In this document: piece by piece, positions 45,662-45,915 of the stretch
How positions within the stretch are numbered: position 1 is the stretch's first letter
Layout: every line of letters begins with the position of its first letter
Assembly: GCA_005879315.1 (NCBI GenBank)
Contig: VBLC01000058.1
Coordinates: 1 to 45,915 of the forward strand
From: Deltaproteobacteria bacterium
GTDB taxonomy: Bacteria > Myxococcota > Myxococcia > Myxococcales > 40CM-4-68-19
DNA: 45,915 nt
Direction of reading: 5' to 3'
Translations under genes and position numbers: made by a program
Notes under the pieces: model-generated
What the model was told of the DNA's origin: nothing
What the model saw: only the letters and a program-made list of their open reading frames with translations
Databases searched by the model: none

Positions 45662-45915
45662 GGCTTCTGCGCGACCAGAGCCCAGAACTGCTTGGGGACG
45701 ATGCCGAGCGCCCGCTCGGAGAGCGGCGCCCACTGCAGGCCATGCACCGTCTTGAGGTCGAGCCTGCCCTCGGCCATCGCTTCGATCTCGCTGCGCAACC
45801 AGGCGCGCCGCCGCAGATCGAGACCGTGCGCGGCGAAGAGCGCGTGAAGCGCCGGGAACGATGCGCGGGTGGTGGAGAGAGCCTGCGCGTTGCCGTCGAG
45901 GCCGAGCACTTCCAT
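45640..45915 (-). CDS. 3' part of an unidentified protein, possibly a methyltransferase
   Basis: A 91-codon frame running off the right edge; the Met at the edge may be internal. Visible sequence (RASFPALHALFAAHGLDLRR, RLDLKTVHGLQWAPLSERAL, IVPKQFWALVAQKPQ) ends in the hydrophobic FW-x-LVA pattern often seen as the last strand of class I SAM methyltransferases, but no SAM-binding motif is in view, so the family is a guess. Its stop lies within mgsA, 22 nt past the mgsA end. Confidence 0.5.
   Translation of the reverse strand: MEVLGLDGNAQALSTTRASFPALHALFAAHGLDLRRRAWLRSEIEAMAEGRLDLKTVHGLQWAPLSERALGIVPKQFWALVAQKPQRAQGA

Overview
The window is a high-GC, densely packed bacterial chromosome segment, most likely from a myxobacterium or a close relative (Myxococcota). 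The main clue is three tandem major pilins that share the body and C-terminal layout of Myxococcus xanthus PilA as I remember it. The overall coding style (GTG starts, 1-4 nt start/stop overlaps, GC-rich third positions) fits. No rRNA, tRNA, CRISPR array, prophage or insertion sequence was recognised.

Layout. 1-4036 (+): the 3' part of mutY, then a TolC-type outer membrane protein, ExbB, ExbD and TonB, a compact envelope energy-coupling operon. 4046-10604 (-): a housekeeping and surface-sugar operon read as ahcY, uppP, a NudL-type CoA pyrophosphatase, manC, a small secreted protein, a phosphomannomutase/phosphoglucomutase and a ROK sugar kinase. It would make activated mannose, recycle the lipid carrier and remove S-adenosylhomocysteine. 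10786-24121: a type IV pilus / type II secretion-like locus. A lipoprotein secretin of MshL type and a YfhO-like polytopic protein (+) are followed by three PilA-like pilins (-). A divergent operon (+) then carries three further prepilin-like proteins, a GspE/MshE-type ATPase, a GspF/PilC platform protein, a PilM-PilN fusion, a PilO-like and a PilP-like protein. 24131-24754: a small four-helix-bundle gene with a perfect 22-bp inverted repeat over its start and a six-copy 14-bp tandem repeat next to it, lower in GC than its surroundings. 24755-29386 (-): metK, PTS enzyme I, and a HEAT-repeat lipoprotein.

29452-43116 is an aromatic amino acid block. fmt is followed by a complete shikimate pathway on + (DAHP synthase, aroA, aroE, an aroC-aroK fusion, aroB, aroQ). 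It meets a complete tryptophan operon on - (trpE, G, D, C, F, B, A) tail to tail, and the two operons overlap by 24 nt at their 3' ends. trpE appears to carry a one-base frameshift near its 5' end. 43163-45915: rsmB, rpe, mgsA, and the 3' end of an unidentified gene that may be a methyltransferase.

The most notable points are the hybrid pilus locus with several fused or enlarged parts, a ten-G tract at the secretin start, the chorismate synthase-shikimate kinase fusion inside an all-in-one aro operon, the trpE frameshift, and the repeat-flanked four-helix-bundle gene. All functional calls rest on reading motifs by eye; no database search was run.
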